This document shows, piece after piece, positions 46,752 through 58,024 of a stretch of 64,000 nt of DNA; the stretch's first letter is position 1; each line of letters opens with the position of its first letter. The translations under genes and the position numbers were made by a program. Source of the stretch: Echinarachnius parma. Lineage: Eukaryota > Echinodermata > Echinoidea > Clypeasteroida > Echinarachniidae. The stretch spans positions 23,501 through 87,500 of the forward strand of contig JBAMJV010001346.1 in assembly GCA_037951105.1 (NCBI GenBank), given 5' to 3'. The notes below the pieces were generated by a model. That model was given only the letters and a program-made list of their open reading frames with translations, ran no database searches and was not told where the DNA came from.

Positions 46752-46791
<40 letters not shown>

Positions 46792-48327
46792 AGGGGGCAG
46801 GGGGTGCATTTGCTAGCCACGCCCCCCCCCCCCCCCCCCCCCCACACACACAAAAAAGAAACAAACAAGAATGAAGTTGGGGCAGAATGTATACTCGTCC
46901 ATCATAATTCCCAATTAGTCCCCAAATCATATTGTTGTAGGTCAAAACCTAGTTGTGAAGACATTTTCTTGTCGGATCCCAACGATCATGATGCAGGAAC
47001 TCTTTTGAATTTGATGCGATAGTTGGTTTTACCTTTTTAAAGTTTTGAGCCAGAACTTGGAGTCGTGAGCAATGTAAGCAGTGCACAAGTAGCAGATAGC
47101 GGCATGTAGCTATATGGTAAGCTGCAAAAGGAGCAGCGATATCGCTCAAAGATTTAAATTAAGCGTCTGCGGAGTGTCGATCAGTAATGATGCCCAGACG
47201 GACAAAACAGTTCATACTTCGGTTTGTTATCGGGTTGATCATTTCTTTTGTACAGATCATTTTTATTTTAATAGTTGACTGGATCTGTCCTAATTGTATT
47301 TGTTTTGGCACCCTATAATTCTTAAATTATGCAAATAATATGAAGTATAATCGGGATTGGATTCTATTAATAATAATGAAGTACAAGTAGAAGAACCACC
47401 CATAAACACGGGCGCAGAAGTTGACATGGTTGGCAAAATTATGATTTTGCAATGTCCTATCTATATTATAAAATTGTGTTTTGGACCTAGTTGAATGTTT
47501 CAGCGTATTGTCTGATATTTGAGATGGAAGGTGCGCTATTATCACTGATGATACATTGAGACTATATGAATATTTGTTTGGATTATTCGCTTTAACCTGT
47601 GAAAAGATGAATACCTATTCATTGAGAAAGTGCCCCTTTATATACTCCAGTCGTTGGAATTTTAACTTCTTTGAATACTTTTTGTGAGAATGCACTGTCC
47701 TGGGCGATTTAAGTCCTAGGCGATTGCTTAAATTTGGTGTAGTATTCATGCAACATTGTACTGAACCACTAGTATTAGAGGACGATATTAGGTATAACAT
47801 TATACAATCAATCCACTGGTCTTATTCACACGATTGAAATATTTTCTGAGTCACGACTATAAAGATAAAGTTCCCAACATCGGCATTTGAAAGACATTAA
47901 ATGCACACTTGACACCGGAGCTATTGTGCAAAACGGGAGATAATAAAGCCCTCATAAAAATGTCCTTCCAGCCTTTCTGGATACTCTGTGTTTTATTATG
48001 AGGTTTGTCTCAGTCTTGTAAGGTGATGTCAACGATGAGTAGATTTTCGTATTTAAACACGACCCTTTCAAGCTATAGAGCTACCCCTTTGTCCCAAATA
48101 CTAAGAACATATTAGTTGTGTATAAATATGTATCGATTATTGTACAAACACGGAAACATATGAATTATTGTTCGTATAATATATCATACATATAATTGTT
48201 GTCCAGTATAAGCCTACGTTCATTAATGCGCAAATACTTGTGTATATTTTGTATAAGCATTTCTAAAAAATATTATACTCTTATTACGTTTAGCACTAAG
48301 CAAAATAAATATATTATATTAAACTAA
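45905..48327. other. Gene-free stretch with a GT run and a C run
   Basis: Only a (GT)n run (about 46754-46788) and a C run (about 46823-46844) stand out. The rest is AT-rich, with no ORF with recognisable domains and no copy of the repeat families seen elsewhere. Confidence 0.55.
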
Positions 48328-48725
48328 AGGGATCTAGTCACATTGTCCAAATCCACACATTTTACTAAGAACTCTTATGGTTCATTCATACATTGTTGTA
48401 TTTGTATTGCGTGGAAGAAGTTTTGGTTTTCGAATTTTTCTTTCGTTAAAAAGATGTCTACGATTGAAGTACAGTATTCGGATTTTTAGATTTCCACTGG
48501 AAAGTTATAACTGTGTCCAAAGTCAGTGAAGTGAGTTTACTATAATGTTCACTCATTACTGTACCCATGGAGCTACCATCAATGCTTGACCATTATAATA
48601 TTAATTTGACGTGAAATTTTCACACATTACTCAGTGGACATATCAACAATATTTATAAACAACAATGCTCATTTTATCAACCATTCATCACTTTTTGCTC
48701 ATGTTAACAAAGTTATTATTTACCT
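48328..48725. mobile_element. TTAA-target MITE (AGGGA family), copy 3
   Basis: Left AGGGATCTAGTCACATTGTC with CTAA before it (TTAA mutated), right complement of ACAAAGTTATTATTTACCT followed by TTAA. The core TTTCGTTAAAAAGATGTC matches the other copies. Confidence 0.75.
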
Positions 48726-49229
48726 TTAATGTTAGTTTGTTGATAATAAGCAAATTTACGATGTATATTGTTGAGTAATTTGGTGTAATTAGTTTGGCTT
48801 TTTTTGTTGTTGACAGTTTAGTCCTTTTTACATAACCATTAATTTTTAAGCTTTGTTTGATAAGGGTTTCATTCATTTTCACAAAAAGATATACCGCGTT
48901 ATTATCGTTTGTTTGTATTTTTCTTTTTATAATAAAACTATGCGAATCAGAATTGTTTGTATTACATGGTTTTTAATCATTTTTATATACAGTTATTATT
49001 TGTACTTTGTGCTATGAATAGTATCTTCATATTGTATACAATTCTTATTTTTATATCACAGAATTTTACTACCCTTATTTTAAGGAGTTTAATTGATACT
49101 TCACTCATTCTTCATTAATAGGTTGTACATATAATTTAAACCATCGATGCTTATCCAAGGTATACGGTTGGTCATTGTTCTTCAATCGGTTTCTTGATCT
49201 GAGTAGCTAATCATGCACATTCCGTTTAA

Positions 49230-49579
49230 AGGGACTTAGTAACATTGTCAAAATCCTCAAAAACCTTGTTGTATTGGTATTGACAATAAAATCATGGGAC
49301 AGGTTTCGGTTTTTCAAATTTCCCTTTCGTTACAAAGATATGTACGATTGAAGTGTTCAGATAATAAATTATCTGTTGGATTTTGGAAACCGTGTGCAAA
49401 GTGAATGCAGTGAGTTAGTGAATATCACTTTGCATTTTTGCTCATTACTTGGCCATGCAACGTCCATTTGACTTGAATTTTTAAACACAATACCCTGTGG
49501 ACATATCAGATAACAATAATATACATTGCATCAACCATTCATCACTTTTTGCACATGTCAACAAAGTTACTAGCTCCCT
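49230..49579. mobile_element. TTAA-target MITE (AGGGA family), copy 4
   Basis: Left AGGGACTTAGTAACATTGTC, right complement of GTTACTAGCTCCCT, with TTAA on both sides (49226-49229 and 49580-49583). Confidence 0.85.
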
Positions 49580-49813
49580 TTAAGTATCCCTAAAAAGGCC
49601 GTGCTATATATTTGAGGTCTTTCTACCGCCTGGGGACTATTATGCCGCCCCAATTCTCCCTTCATCTCGACCGTGAAACGACCAATTGCCGTGAATATAT
49701 AGATGTCAAGCAAAGCGAATAGAATAAACTGTCATTTCGTTTTCTGAAAATTTACTGATTTACGTACTTATGATAGGTGCAAATTATGTTATCATAATAC
49801 TCATGTCGTGGAC

Positions 49814-50560
49814 GTGGTGTGGCAAAATTGGTAGAGCGCGTGCTTTCCGATCTCGAGATCCCGAGTTCGAACCCAGCCCCACTCCGTTTGTTCTTCAGCA
49901 AGACAATTAATCCACATTGCTGCTCAGGTACTTGGTCGAGTGTTTTTTAGCCTTCAGCGCCCGTTGGGCAGCTGGGCTAGAAACATTGTATTAAAGGGGT
50001 AGTACAGTTTTGGTAAGGCTGAATTTTAGTAACCAAACCTGGACAGTAACATTATAAACTAATAGTTATAACTCTACCATGCTCGAAAGGTATACAAAAT
50101 TACAAACGACTAAGTAAAAAGCCTGTTATCATTAAAAAACAGCCATTAAAACACAATAGGGCGCTTTCTAAAAAGGCATTGGTTTCAACCATTTTTCATA
50201 CAAAATTATGCATGTGATGTTTTATTGAAATAATAATTAAATAGATAGATCATCAACAACTATTTAAAAAACGCTTTTGAAATTTTTTGAAAAAGTGCAA
50301 GGATTTTTTTTATTTTTTGAAAAAATCATCTAATTATTTGGGCCCCAAATAATTATAAGATCAGATATATGTATTGATATTTCAGCCGTTTCTGGGTCGA
50401 TTTTGACCAAATAAAGTTTATTCTGCCATTAAAATTGCATGTTCTCTCAAATTCGACACTCAGTTTTTCATTACCTCACAAACAAATGTTGATGTGCAGC
50501 GCCCTCTCTACCAAAACTAAACTACCCCTTTAAGCGCTATATAAATGTAATATATTATTA
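49814..50560 (+). mobile_element. tRNA-derived SINE, split by a MITE
   Basis: A tRNA-like head (GGCAAAATTGGTAGAGCGC A box; GAGTTCGAACCC B box) is followed by the body TTCTTCAGCAAGACAATTAA and AGCCTTCAGCGCCCG. After the MITE at 49995-50529, the tail GCGCTATATAAATGTAATAT and a TATTAT run follow. The same body and tail occur uninterrupted at 63015-63290, which shows that the two parts belong together. Confidence 0.82.
49995..50529. mobile_element. TTAA-target MITE (AGGGGTAG family), copy 5
   Basis: Ends AGGGGTAGTACAGTTTTGGT and complement of AAAACTAAACTACCCCT, with perfect TTAA on both sides (49991-49994 and 50530-50533). Nearly identical to copy 2 through GGGCCCCAAATAATTATAAG. Confidence 0.9.
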
Positions 50561-50574
50561 TTAGTATTATTATT

Positions 50575-52640
50575 ATTATGTCTTGCTTATCATTTTCATA
50601 TTTCGTGTATAATTAATCATTGTTTTTTATTATTCTTTAGACCAGATCTATGTTTTATATTGTTTTGATAATTTCTTCGTTTTTTCTTCGTTATATTAAC
50701 TTTTGTATATAAGTAATTCAGCCATAAGCTCATGTTAAAGCACAAAAAACAGTATTGGGAAAGTTACCAAAACATCTATGTTTGCCAAAGGAATTGATAT
50801 TAACAAAAAGGGATTGCGTGGTAAAATCCTAACCACTAGGTAATTCTATAGCTAGCTGAATACCGCTCCTGGAGGGCTGAGGAGTGGTAGAGATTTTTGA
50901 GTACTCAAGCCTGCATCCAGTACATTTTATCATGGTTGGCACTTCTTATCTCTAGCCCCTGGGCGCTGATGTCTCAGCAGAGGATTAGCAGAGTGTAGAA
51001 TTGACAGTAGTAATAAAACTGATAAGAATGTGGTCGATACGGAAACAAAAATGACAAAATTTATCACCACGATGGTGGAAGACAAGCTAATGGGACAATC
51101 ACGTCATGGTTAGTATCGTTAAATGCAGAAATATCGGTGGAAAATCAATTCATGTCGGCAGCATGCCAATGAGATTTGGCCAAAATTCACCGCCCGTTCG
51201 CGCCGCTCCGCTGGGCTGGAGATGCATATACCCAAATACATGTAAGCAATAAATTATCATCATTAAACGTCAAACAAGAGAATATCATTATAGTATAATA
51301 CATAATGCTGTAATCGTCTAATTGCCATAATCAACCCTCTATAAAGCACAAGCTTTAGTTGGTGTTCTCAGACCCATTATGAGTGGATCATTTACTTAAA
51401 ATCATGTTTGGCACACATGAAAGGAAATTTAATTCGACACGATATTAAAGTCATGAAATGTTTTTAAAGTCACCAAGTGGGTTGCTTATAACGATTTGTT
51501 CAAACATAGACAATGGTGTAAATACGGACATTTTTAACGATGTTTTTGTGTCAAAGAAATTAATTTGTGAGGAAAATCAATGTATTTGTTATAATTAATT
51601 GTGCACTTTTACAGCTCATGACATTTCTTTAGTGTTCCACGATATTGTAATTTTATGGGTGTTTGTATGATATCATTTGAAACCCCATGTGCATATTTAA
51701 ACCATAGCAGTGTAATCGGATAAAATGGAAACGATGATGTAAACATCAAATTATTATCATTGTTTTTGGCGTCATTTATTAAACAAAGACAGACAAAAGA
51801 AATCCTGTGAAATGTAATTTCAGTCAATAATTTGTAGGTCATTGGACCGGACAACTCCAAACTTTACTTGTTTCCTATCATGAGAAAAACACGAACAAAT
51901 TCCATAAATGGAAACTTTAGTATGCTCTTCATGTTATGGTTACCGTGCCAACGAAAAGTAACCGATGGGGTCAAAATTGTTAGCAAAATGTTCGCAATAC
52001 GTTTTTAATTATGAAAAGTCACCAAATTTGGTAAAAACTTAACAAAAATAATAGGACAGGCGGCACAATGCGTCCCATCCCCTCTCGCCGCTGGGCTTCA
52101 TATGGTTGAGTAAAAATAACGTACATATTGTATATTTCGATAATTAGAGGGTAAATCGTATAACAGGCATCCTTAGAATATTCTGTGAAGTAAATAAATC
52201 GGCTAAAAAGAATCTTGTAACCAGATATTGACATTCTAATTTATTCTGCAGTCATGTTCTGTTTGTGTATATGCTTGTGTGTGTGTGTGTGTGTGTGTCC
52301 GCGCGTGTGTGTTCGTGCGTGTAAATGTGTGTGCGCGTGCAGTTAGTTGTATGTATTCACCCTCTAAAAGTTGACAAGTGGTATGGCGATAGACCCGATT
52401 TCCAAATGTTATTATATTCATAAGGCCCATTTTATATAGACCGGTGATCAACTATCGAGGCACCAACTGCCCAGCAGCTCAATCACGTAAAGTAGATTAG
52501 TCTCGTAAAAGTGGATAATGTGGGGTTTGTCGCCATCTAGCAGGCAAGAGCGGACAGGGATAAAATAAAATCGCCACGGTCCAAACTGGACTACTACACT
52601 GGTGGCTTGGTGGCATGGTGGCTTCACTGACAGTCCTATA
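50575..52640. other. Gene-free stretch
   Basis: No ORF with recognisable domains. A GT-rich run lies at about 52274-52345. No terminal repeats could be paired. Confidence 0.5.
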
Positions 52641-52646
52641 AGGTCA

Positions 52647-52930
52647 GTGTGTGGCTTAGCGGTTAGAGTGTGCGCCTCATGCACGGGAGGTCCAGGGTTC
52701 GAATTTAGACCGGGTCATACCAAACACTTTTAAAATGGTACCTTCTGCCTTCTAGCCAGGAGCTCGGCATTTATAGAATGGAGAAGGAAAAGTTAGTCAC
52801 ACGATTTACCAGAAGATTTGCCCCCTTCTGTAGCTTTCGCTACATTTAGTAGACGTGTGGCCTAGGGCTGATGAATCGGATATAGGCGCGCCTTATGTGC
52901 CAAAATTGGCACGGGAATGACTTTACCTTT
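52647..52930 (+). mobile_element. tRNA-derived SINE, second family
   Basis: The head GTGTGGCTTAGCGGTTAGAG (A box) and GGTCCAGGGTTCGAATTTAG (B box) with a CAT anticodon-like loop is followed by a body (TTCTAGCCAGGAGCTCGGC, CCTTCTGTAGCTTTCGCTAC) and ends near GACTTTACCTTTTTT. The head looks Met-tRNA-like, but the acceptor ends are lost. Confidence 0.65.
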
Positions 52931-52974
52931 TTTAACTAACTGCTACACTGATTCCCTAAAAATTAACAACACCA

Positions 52975-53065
52975 ACATCAACAACATAACAGCAGCAGCA
53001 GCAACAACAGCAACAACAATAACAGCAAGAACAATATCAACAACAGCAACAATAACAACAAGAAA
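52975..53065. repeat. CAA/CAG-rich simple repeat
   Basis: Imperfect CAGCAGCAGCAACAACAGCA-type triplets over about 90 bp. Confidence 0.85.
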
Positions 53066-53519
53066 CTGCGATATGAAGTCAGTCTTTCTCAAATAACGCT
53101 AATAATCAAGCCGTTTATTTTATCAGTTGTGTGACCTTTATAGGAACACCACTTGTCAGACATCCAATCACCTTGCTGCGAATACGTAAAGAGCGTTTTT
53201 ATATAGGTCAAACGCATGTTGAAATGTCGATCTCCGTAAAGTAGACGGAGAATAAGACTGTGGCGCAGAAAGGGCAGTGGTGTAATGCTTGGGAAGGGGT
53301 GGGGGGTGGGGGGGGGGGGGGGTGGGGTTGAGGCAGCGACCGAGTCTTGGATGGAATGTGTGGGAGGGGTATACACCCCCCCCCCCCCAGGCGCGCCGGA
53401 AGCAGTTTTGGATTGGGGGGGGGGGGGGCTCACGATTTATGTGTTTATGGGCTCATGCCCAACCACACTCACAGAGTTGTCAACGTTGAGCCAGAGATGA
53501 GAGTGAGACATTGCGAGGA

Positions 53520-53815
53520 AAAAGCGATTGGGCCCGAGGGAGCGAAGTAACTGAGCGGAGTCCCCCCTCCTACCGGGGAAGATTTTGCATTTATATACTT
53601 GAAATGGTGCAATCTGGTGCATACAAACATAAACCATTTGCCACAATATGTATGATCCAACAATATAGTTTACAGCCAAAAATGAGTCCCGAGGGAGCGA
53701 AGCGACCGAGGGCTGGGGCAGAGCCAGAGGGGGTGGTTTTTTTTTGCAGTATTCTTTCATTGTATTTCATTTATATACTTGATGGTGCGATTTGGTGCAA
53801 TTCACACAAACAGCC
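53520..53815. repeat. Imperfect direct repeat of about 170 bp with G/C-run DNA to its left
   Basis: CCCGAGGGAGCGAAGTAACT with ATTTATATACTTGAAATGGTGC at about 53533-53610 recurs as CCCGAGGGAGCGAAGCGACC with ATTTATATACTTGATGGTGC at about 53688-53785. G and C runs at 53299-53427 precede it. Confidence 0.7.
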
Positions 53816-53882
53816 AGATCAATAACAGCATACACAGGAACTACGTGGACCGGTACAGAAAAATCCAGCCCAGACGTACCAT

Positions 53883-54220
53883 CCCAGCTAGCCACCTGAT
53901 GTTGGGCCGATGTCGGAATTTGGTTGGCGGATGTCGGCATATCGCCGTTGGCTCGAGGTTAAAATGTCCGCCAGCCCAACATCGTCACGACGTCATTTTT
54001 GTGATATATTGGCATAACGTCATTTTCCGACAATGGCCCAACATCATGTCATGAGATGATGTTGGGCCATTGTCGGAAAATGACGTTATGCCAATATATC
54101 ACAAAAATTACGTCGTGACGATGTTGGGCTGGCGGACATTTTAACCTCGAGCCAACGGCGATATGCCGACATCCGCCAACCAAATTCCGACATCGGCCCA
54201 ACATCAGGTGGCTAGCTGGG
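53883..54220. repeat. Near-perfect palindrome, 338 bp (342 with AT flanks)
   Basis: CCCAGCTAGCCACCTGATGT at the left is matched base for base by its complement at the right. I noticed one mismatch between the arms (GACGTCATTTTT against GACGTAATTTTT). The centre is near 54051, with AT on both sides. There is virtually no spacer. The end sequence resembles that of the 6-kb element (CCCTGATAGC). The frames 53779-54054 and 54049-54240 mirror each other and are artefacts. Confidence 0.95.
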
Positions 54221-54339
54221 ATATGCAAGTTACACAACAAACTGAGATAATTTGTTTGCGCGCGAAGCGCGCAGCGAAAACGTTAAATGGATGTATAACT
54301 TAGTTTTTAAACATTATAATTAACTAGTAATGGCTGATA

Positions 54340-54540
54340 CATTTCTTTTTTTTCTTTTTTCTTTTTTTCTTTTCCTTTTTCTTTTTTTCTTTCTTTTTTT
54401 GAGGGGGGGGGGGGGGGTTTTTAGGGGAGCAAAAACGCCTTTTGCCCCCCCCCCCCCCCAACTTTTTGGATTGGGGGGCGGCCGCCCCCCTGCCCCCCCC
54501 CCCCCCCACTTCCGGCGCCTATGTACCCCCCCCCCCCTAC
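54340..54540. repeat. T-rich, G-run and C-run low-complexity block
   Basis: TTTTCTTTTT-type sequence, then G (about 54402-54416), C (about 54446-54458) and further G/C runs. Encoded poly-Gly, poly-Pro and poly-Lys frames are artefacts. Confidence 0.9.
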
Positions 54541-55265
54541 AGCAGGTAGAGCTACACGGAGAACACCTTCTTTTAACATGGTATTTGGCAAGTCTACATG
54601 AGAAGTAAATAAGTATCAACATCGGTGTTGTGCATGGCCTGTTGAGGTTACATGAGAAAGGGTATTATCCTTGTTCCGAAATCATACCTTCCTTCACTAT
54701 TGCTCGCAAAGGAAATTACCTAGAAAACAAAATGAAGAGAAAGGAAAATGTAGACACTGGAGAAGGTGACATTATGTCGATAACTTCTATTCGTTATCTA
54801 CAAGGGTTAGGACCTTTATAATGTCATGTTATGCTCTACTCGAAATAGTGGCGTAGTTTGAGGGCGGTGGCGAGGGAGAAATGTGGGGATTGACTTGATT
54901 ATGACACTGAGTAACTATAATATAACTAATAATTTGCTAGTTTACGCTGTCTGTGTAAATGTTTGCCCCTCGTTACCCCGTCTAGTTTTACGCTGACAAC
55001 GCCATGCAGTGTAATTTGACAATTCACTTGATAAGGAAACATAGACGACTGAACCCACTTTTCTCAACGTTCCGTTCAGTCAAGTACTGTTGGTGACCTG
55101 GCAGTGGCCTAGCTAAATGGGGGGTGGGGGAGGGGGGGGGGGGCGATGAAACTCTTCCCCTTTAACGCCTCAACTATACCGTATACCGGAATATCTTAAA
55201 CATCACTTTTGGAAACATTTAACTCGTGGTTTTAATGTATTGAGATACATGGTTCATCGGGTTTC

Positions 55266-55316
55266 TGTTGGTGATGATGATGATGGTGATAATGGTGATG
55301 ATGATGATGATGATGA
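55266..55316. repeat. (GAT)n microsatellite
   Basis: GATGATGATGATGGTGATAA-type triplets over about 50 bp. Confidence 0.9.
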
Positions 55317-55352
55317 CATCAATTTAACACATATACCCGTTAAGCCTTCTTG

Positions 55353-55682
55353 TAAGAGCCACATGTAGACAGTTTGGTGGAATACAATGAACCGAGGCTA
55401 TTCGGTGGCAATTTCGTGGCTAGTCCGTGGCGGTACGTGGCGATGCGTGATTCTACGTATCAGCAATGGGTTTGTGTGCCACGTGCCACGTGGCGATGCG
55501 TGATACTACGTATCAACAATGGGTTTGTGTGCCATTTACGAGAAGGCAGAGCAAAAATTTCGAAATATTCAAAATTGTGCAGCGTATCGCCACGTATTGC
55601 CACGAACTAGCCACGAAATTGTCACCGAATAGCCCCCGTTTATCGCATTCCACAACAAATGTCAATACGGGGCTCTTATACG
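55353..55682. mobile_element. 330-bp MITE with GGCTATTCGGTG inner arms
   Basis: AAGAGCC, TGTGGAAT-type sequence, GGCTATTCGGTGGCAATTTC and TGGCTAGTCCGTGG at the left pair with the complements at 55600-55682. Two direct copies of GCGATGCGTGAT and TACGTATCA lie in the left-centre. No target duplication assigned. Confidence 0.7.
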
Positions 55683-55934
55683 GGTGTGTGTGACTGTGAA
55701 CTTTGTGATAAGACATCTTCTTTTCACGCGATCCCTTCCTTTATTCTTTCGCTTTACTTCTCAGTCACGCCAAGGGTTTGCCCTTTCCCGTGAGGAAGAG
55801 AGGGGGAAAGAGAATCTGCATTAGTAAATGAAACAAATACTAAAAAAGACCTTTGACTATAATAGTATACGATGCGTCATAAAAGGTGGTAGGAATGTTC
55901 ATCACTCATGTCACCAACAAAGATAAAGTCAAAG

Positions 55935-56053
55935 AGAGTGATAGAGGGGAGGGGAGAGAAAGAGAAATGTGTGAGAGGGAAGAGACGGAACGGGGGAGTG
56001 GAGAGAGGGAGGGAAGAGGGTAGATGAGGGAGAGAGAGAGAGGGAGAGGGCAT
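55935..56053. repeat. GA-rich simple sequence
   Basis: Purine-only GAGAGGGA-type repeats for about 115 bp. The Ser/Leu-rich frame on the minus strand is an artefact. Confidence 0.85.
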
Positions 56054-56610
56054 TTATTTATGATGATTATAATAGGAACATCTTCATAAGAAGACATCCT
56101 ATACGGTATCACCAAAATTATTAAACATGTATATATTGTATGGCATGATTTAATTAATATCATGGCTAGGAACATCTTCATAAACTAGCCATCCGATATC
56201 ATCAGCATGGTAAGATTATATAAAAAGGACTCATAGATAACTATTCACAAGATTCATGGCAGATGATGACCCACGACCTTAGAAGGACATACGTGACAGG
56301 GATACTCTAACAAGCAGCATGTGAGACCTCGTGTGGTAGGCCTGTCGACTTGGGATTCATTTTCATGCACCTGTTTATTTTTTTATAGTCATATCATCTT
56401 GCTATGTCTCCAATGAAAACACAAGAGTTTGCATAGTTTCCCACTTCTTCACAAGGTTTCTATTGTATTAAAATTTAGTTGAAGATAGTTATACAAAGGA
56501 TAACAAAAAAGGACATTGGAAAGAGGCCGGGCTGACATACATGATTAGTAATTAATATGCACTCAGTGTTCCTTTAATAAGCACACCGAAATTCTTCCTT
56601 TTTATTACTA

Positions 56611-57914
56611 AACCCCTCAAAAAAAGTTCGGAAACTCAAGTTCCATCGATCATATCTCTCGTATTTTTTAATAAGAATACTCGAAATCGGTGTCACAATA
56701 AAGCCTCATTATATACCTTTCAAACAATGCATTATGTGTAGTGGTTATGCAGTTGGGGCGATTGCAGTAGCCCAGAGAATAGGGGGAGGCAGGAAGTGAA
56801 ATCTCGCAAAATGGCCACAATGCATTCAATTTACGAGTGCAAGACTGTGTTGACCAGTTTTCTAAAGGTTAACATTATATTGAATGCTCAATGCTGCCAC
56901 CCTTTCCATTCATCAAAATTGTTGAATTTGATACCATTTTAATGGAAATTATCTCTTCCTTACGATGGCATATTAATCGTAAGGATTATGCAAATGGGGT
57001 GTGTGCAGCGAACCGGAATATGGAGATGGGTCGAGTGTGAAATCAGACAAAAAGATATGGAGTTGACAAAAAATCAGAGCGTTGCATTTTTTTCGAGCTT
57101 TAGGGAGGATTTTTTAGCATTTCAAATAATAAAAAAACGCTCTGATTTGGTGTCGGTATCTGTATACTATTGTGTAGAGGATGTAATGCGACTTGAATGA
57201 GTTGGCCATGAATGAGAGGAATTCAATTGAAAACGCATGAATAGTGCCTTGAAATCAGAGCGTTTCAAAATGGGTCACTTTTGAGGCTCCCTCCCATTCA
57301 TCTCCCTGCAGCCGCCCTTTACAAAAATCATTATAAATTTCACATTTTCATACAGAAGAGTTTTTGGGCTTTCCGTTGATATCATATTTGATCATGAATA
57401 TTTTATTTGAAATGCTAAAAAATCCTCCCAAAAGCTCGAAAAAAAATGCAACGCTCTGATTTGTTGTCAACTCCATATCTTTTTGTCTGATTTCACACTC
57501 GACCATCTCCATATTCCGGTTCGCTGCACACACCCCATTTGCATAATCCTTACGATTAATATGCCATCGTAATGAAGAGATAATTTCCATTAAAATGGTA
57601 TCCAATTCAACAATTTTGATGAATGGAAAGGGTGGCAGTATTCAATAGAATGTTAACCTTTAGAAAACTGATCAACACAGTCATGCACTCGTAAATTGAA
57701 TGCATTGGGGCCATTTTGCGAGATTTCACTTCCTGCCTCCCCCTATTCTCTGGGCTACTGCAATCGCCCCAATTGCATAATCACTACACATAATGTACCG
57801 TTTGAAAGGTATATAATGAGGCTTTATTGTGACACCGATTTCGAGTATTCTTATTAAAAAATACGAGAGATATGATCGATCAAACTTGAGTTTCCGAACT
57901 TTTTTTGAGGGGTT
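56611..57914. mobile_element. Long-TIR, TA-target element, copy D (1.30 kb)
   Basis: Ends AACCCCTCAAAAAAAGTTCG and complement, flanked by TA. The arms are inverted copies over more than 500 bp (GAACCGGAATATGGAGATGG at 57010 and its complement near 57510). Several TCAGAGCGTT motifs lie around the centre. Its end sequence is identical to copy A and differs from B and C. Confidence 0.88.
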
Positions 57915-57929
57915 TACATCTGCATTAAC

Positions 57930-58024
57930 TGATTACAGAGAACAGCGCAAAAGCTTGCAGACTGTCAGAGCCGGATTCATCAACATGTTTACCTGGTTTG
58001 AGGATCGCGATTTTGAAAATTAAA
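57930..58024 (+). other. Possible isolated terminal-exon-like sequence
   Basis: After GATTACAG an open frame REQRKSLQTVRAGFINMFTW then FEDRDFEN ends at TAA (58021-58023). Codon use looks coding-like and an acceptor precedes it, but I do not recognise the protein and see no partner exon. It could be chance. Confidence 0.25.

Noticed and set aside
53779..54240. Mirrored frames sharing a 50-residue peptide
   Set aside because: They mirror each other across the palindrome at 54051 and have no domain.
54330..54622. Gly/Pro/Lys-rich frames
   Set aside because: They are low-complexity G, C and T runs read in several frames.
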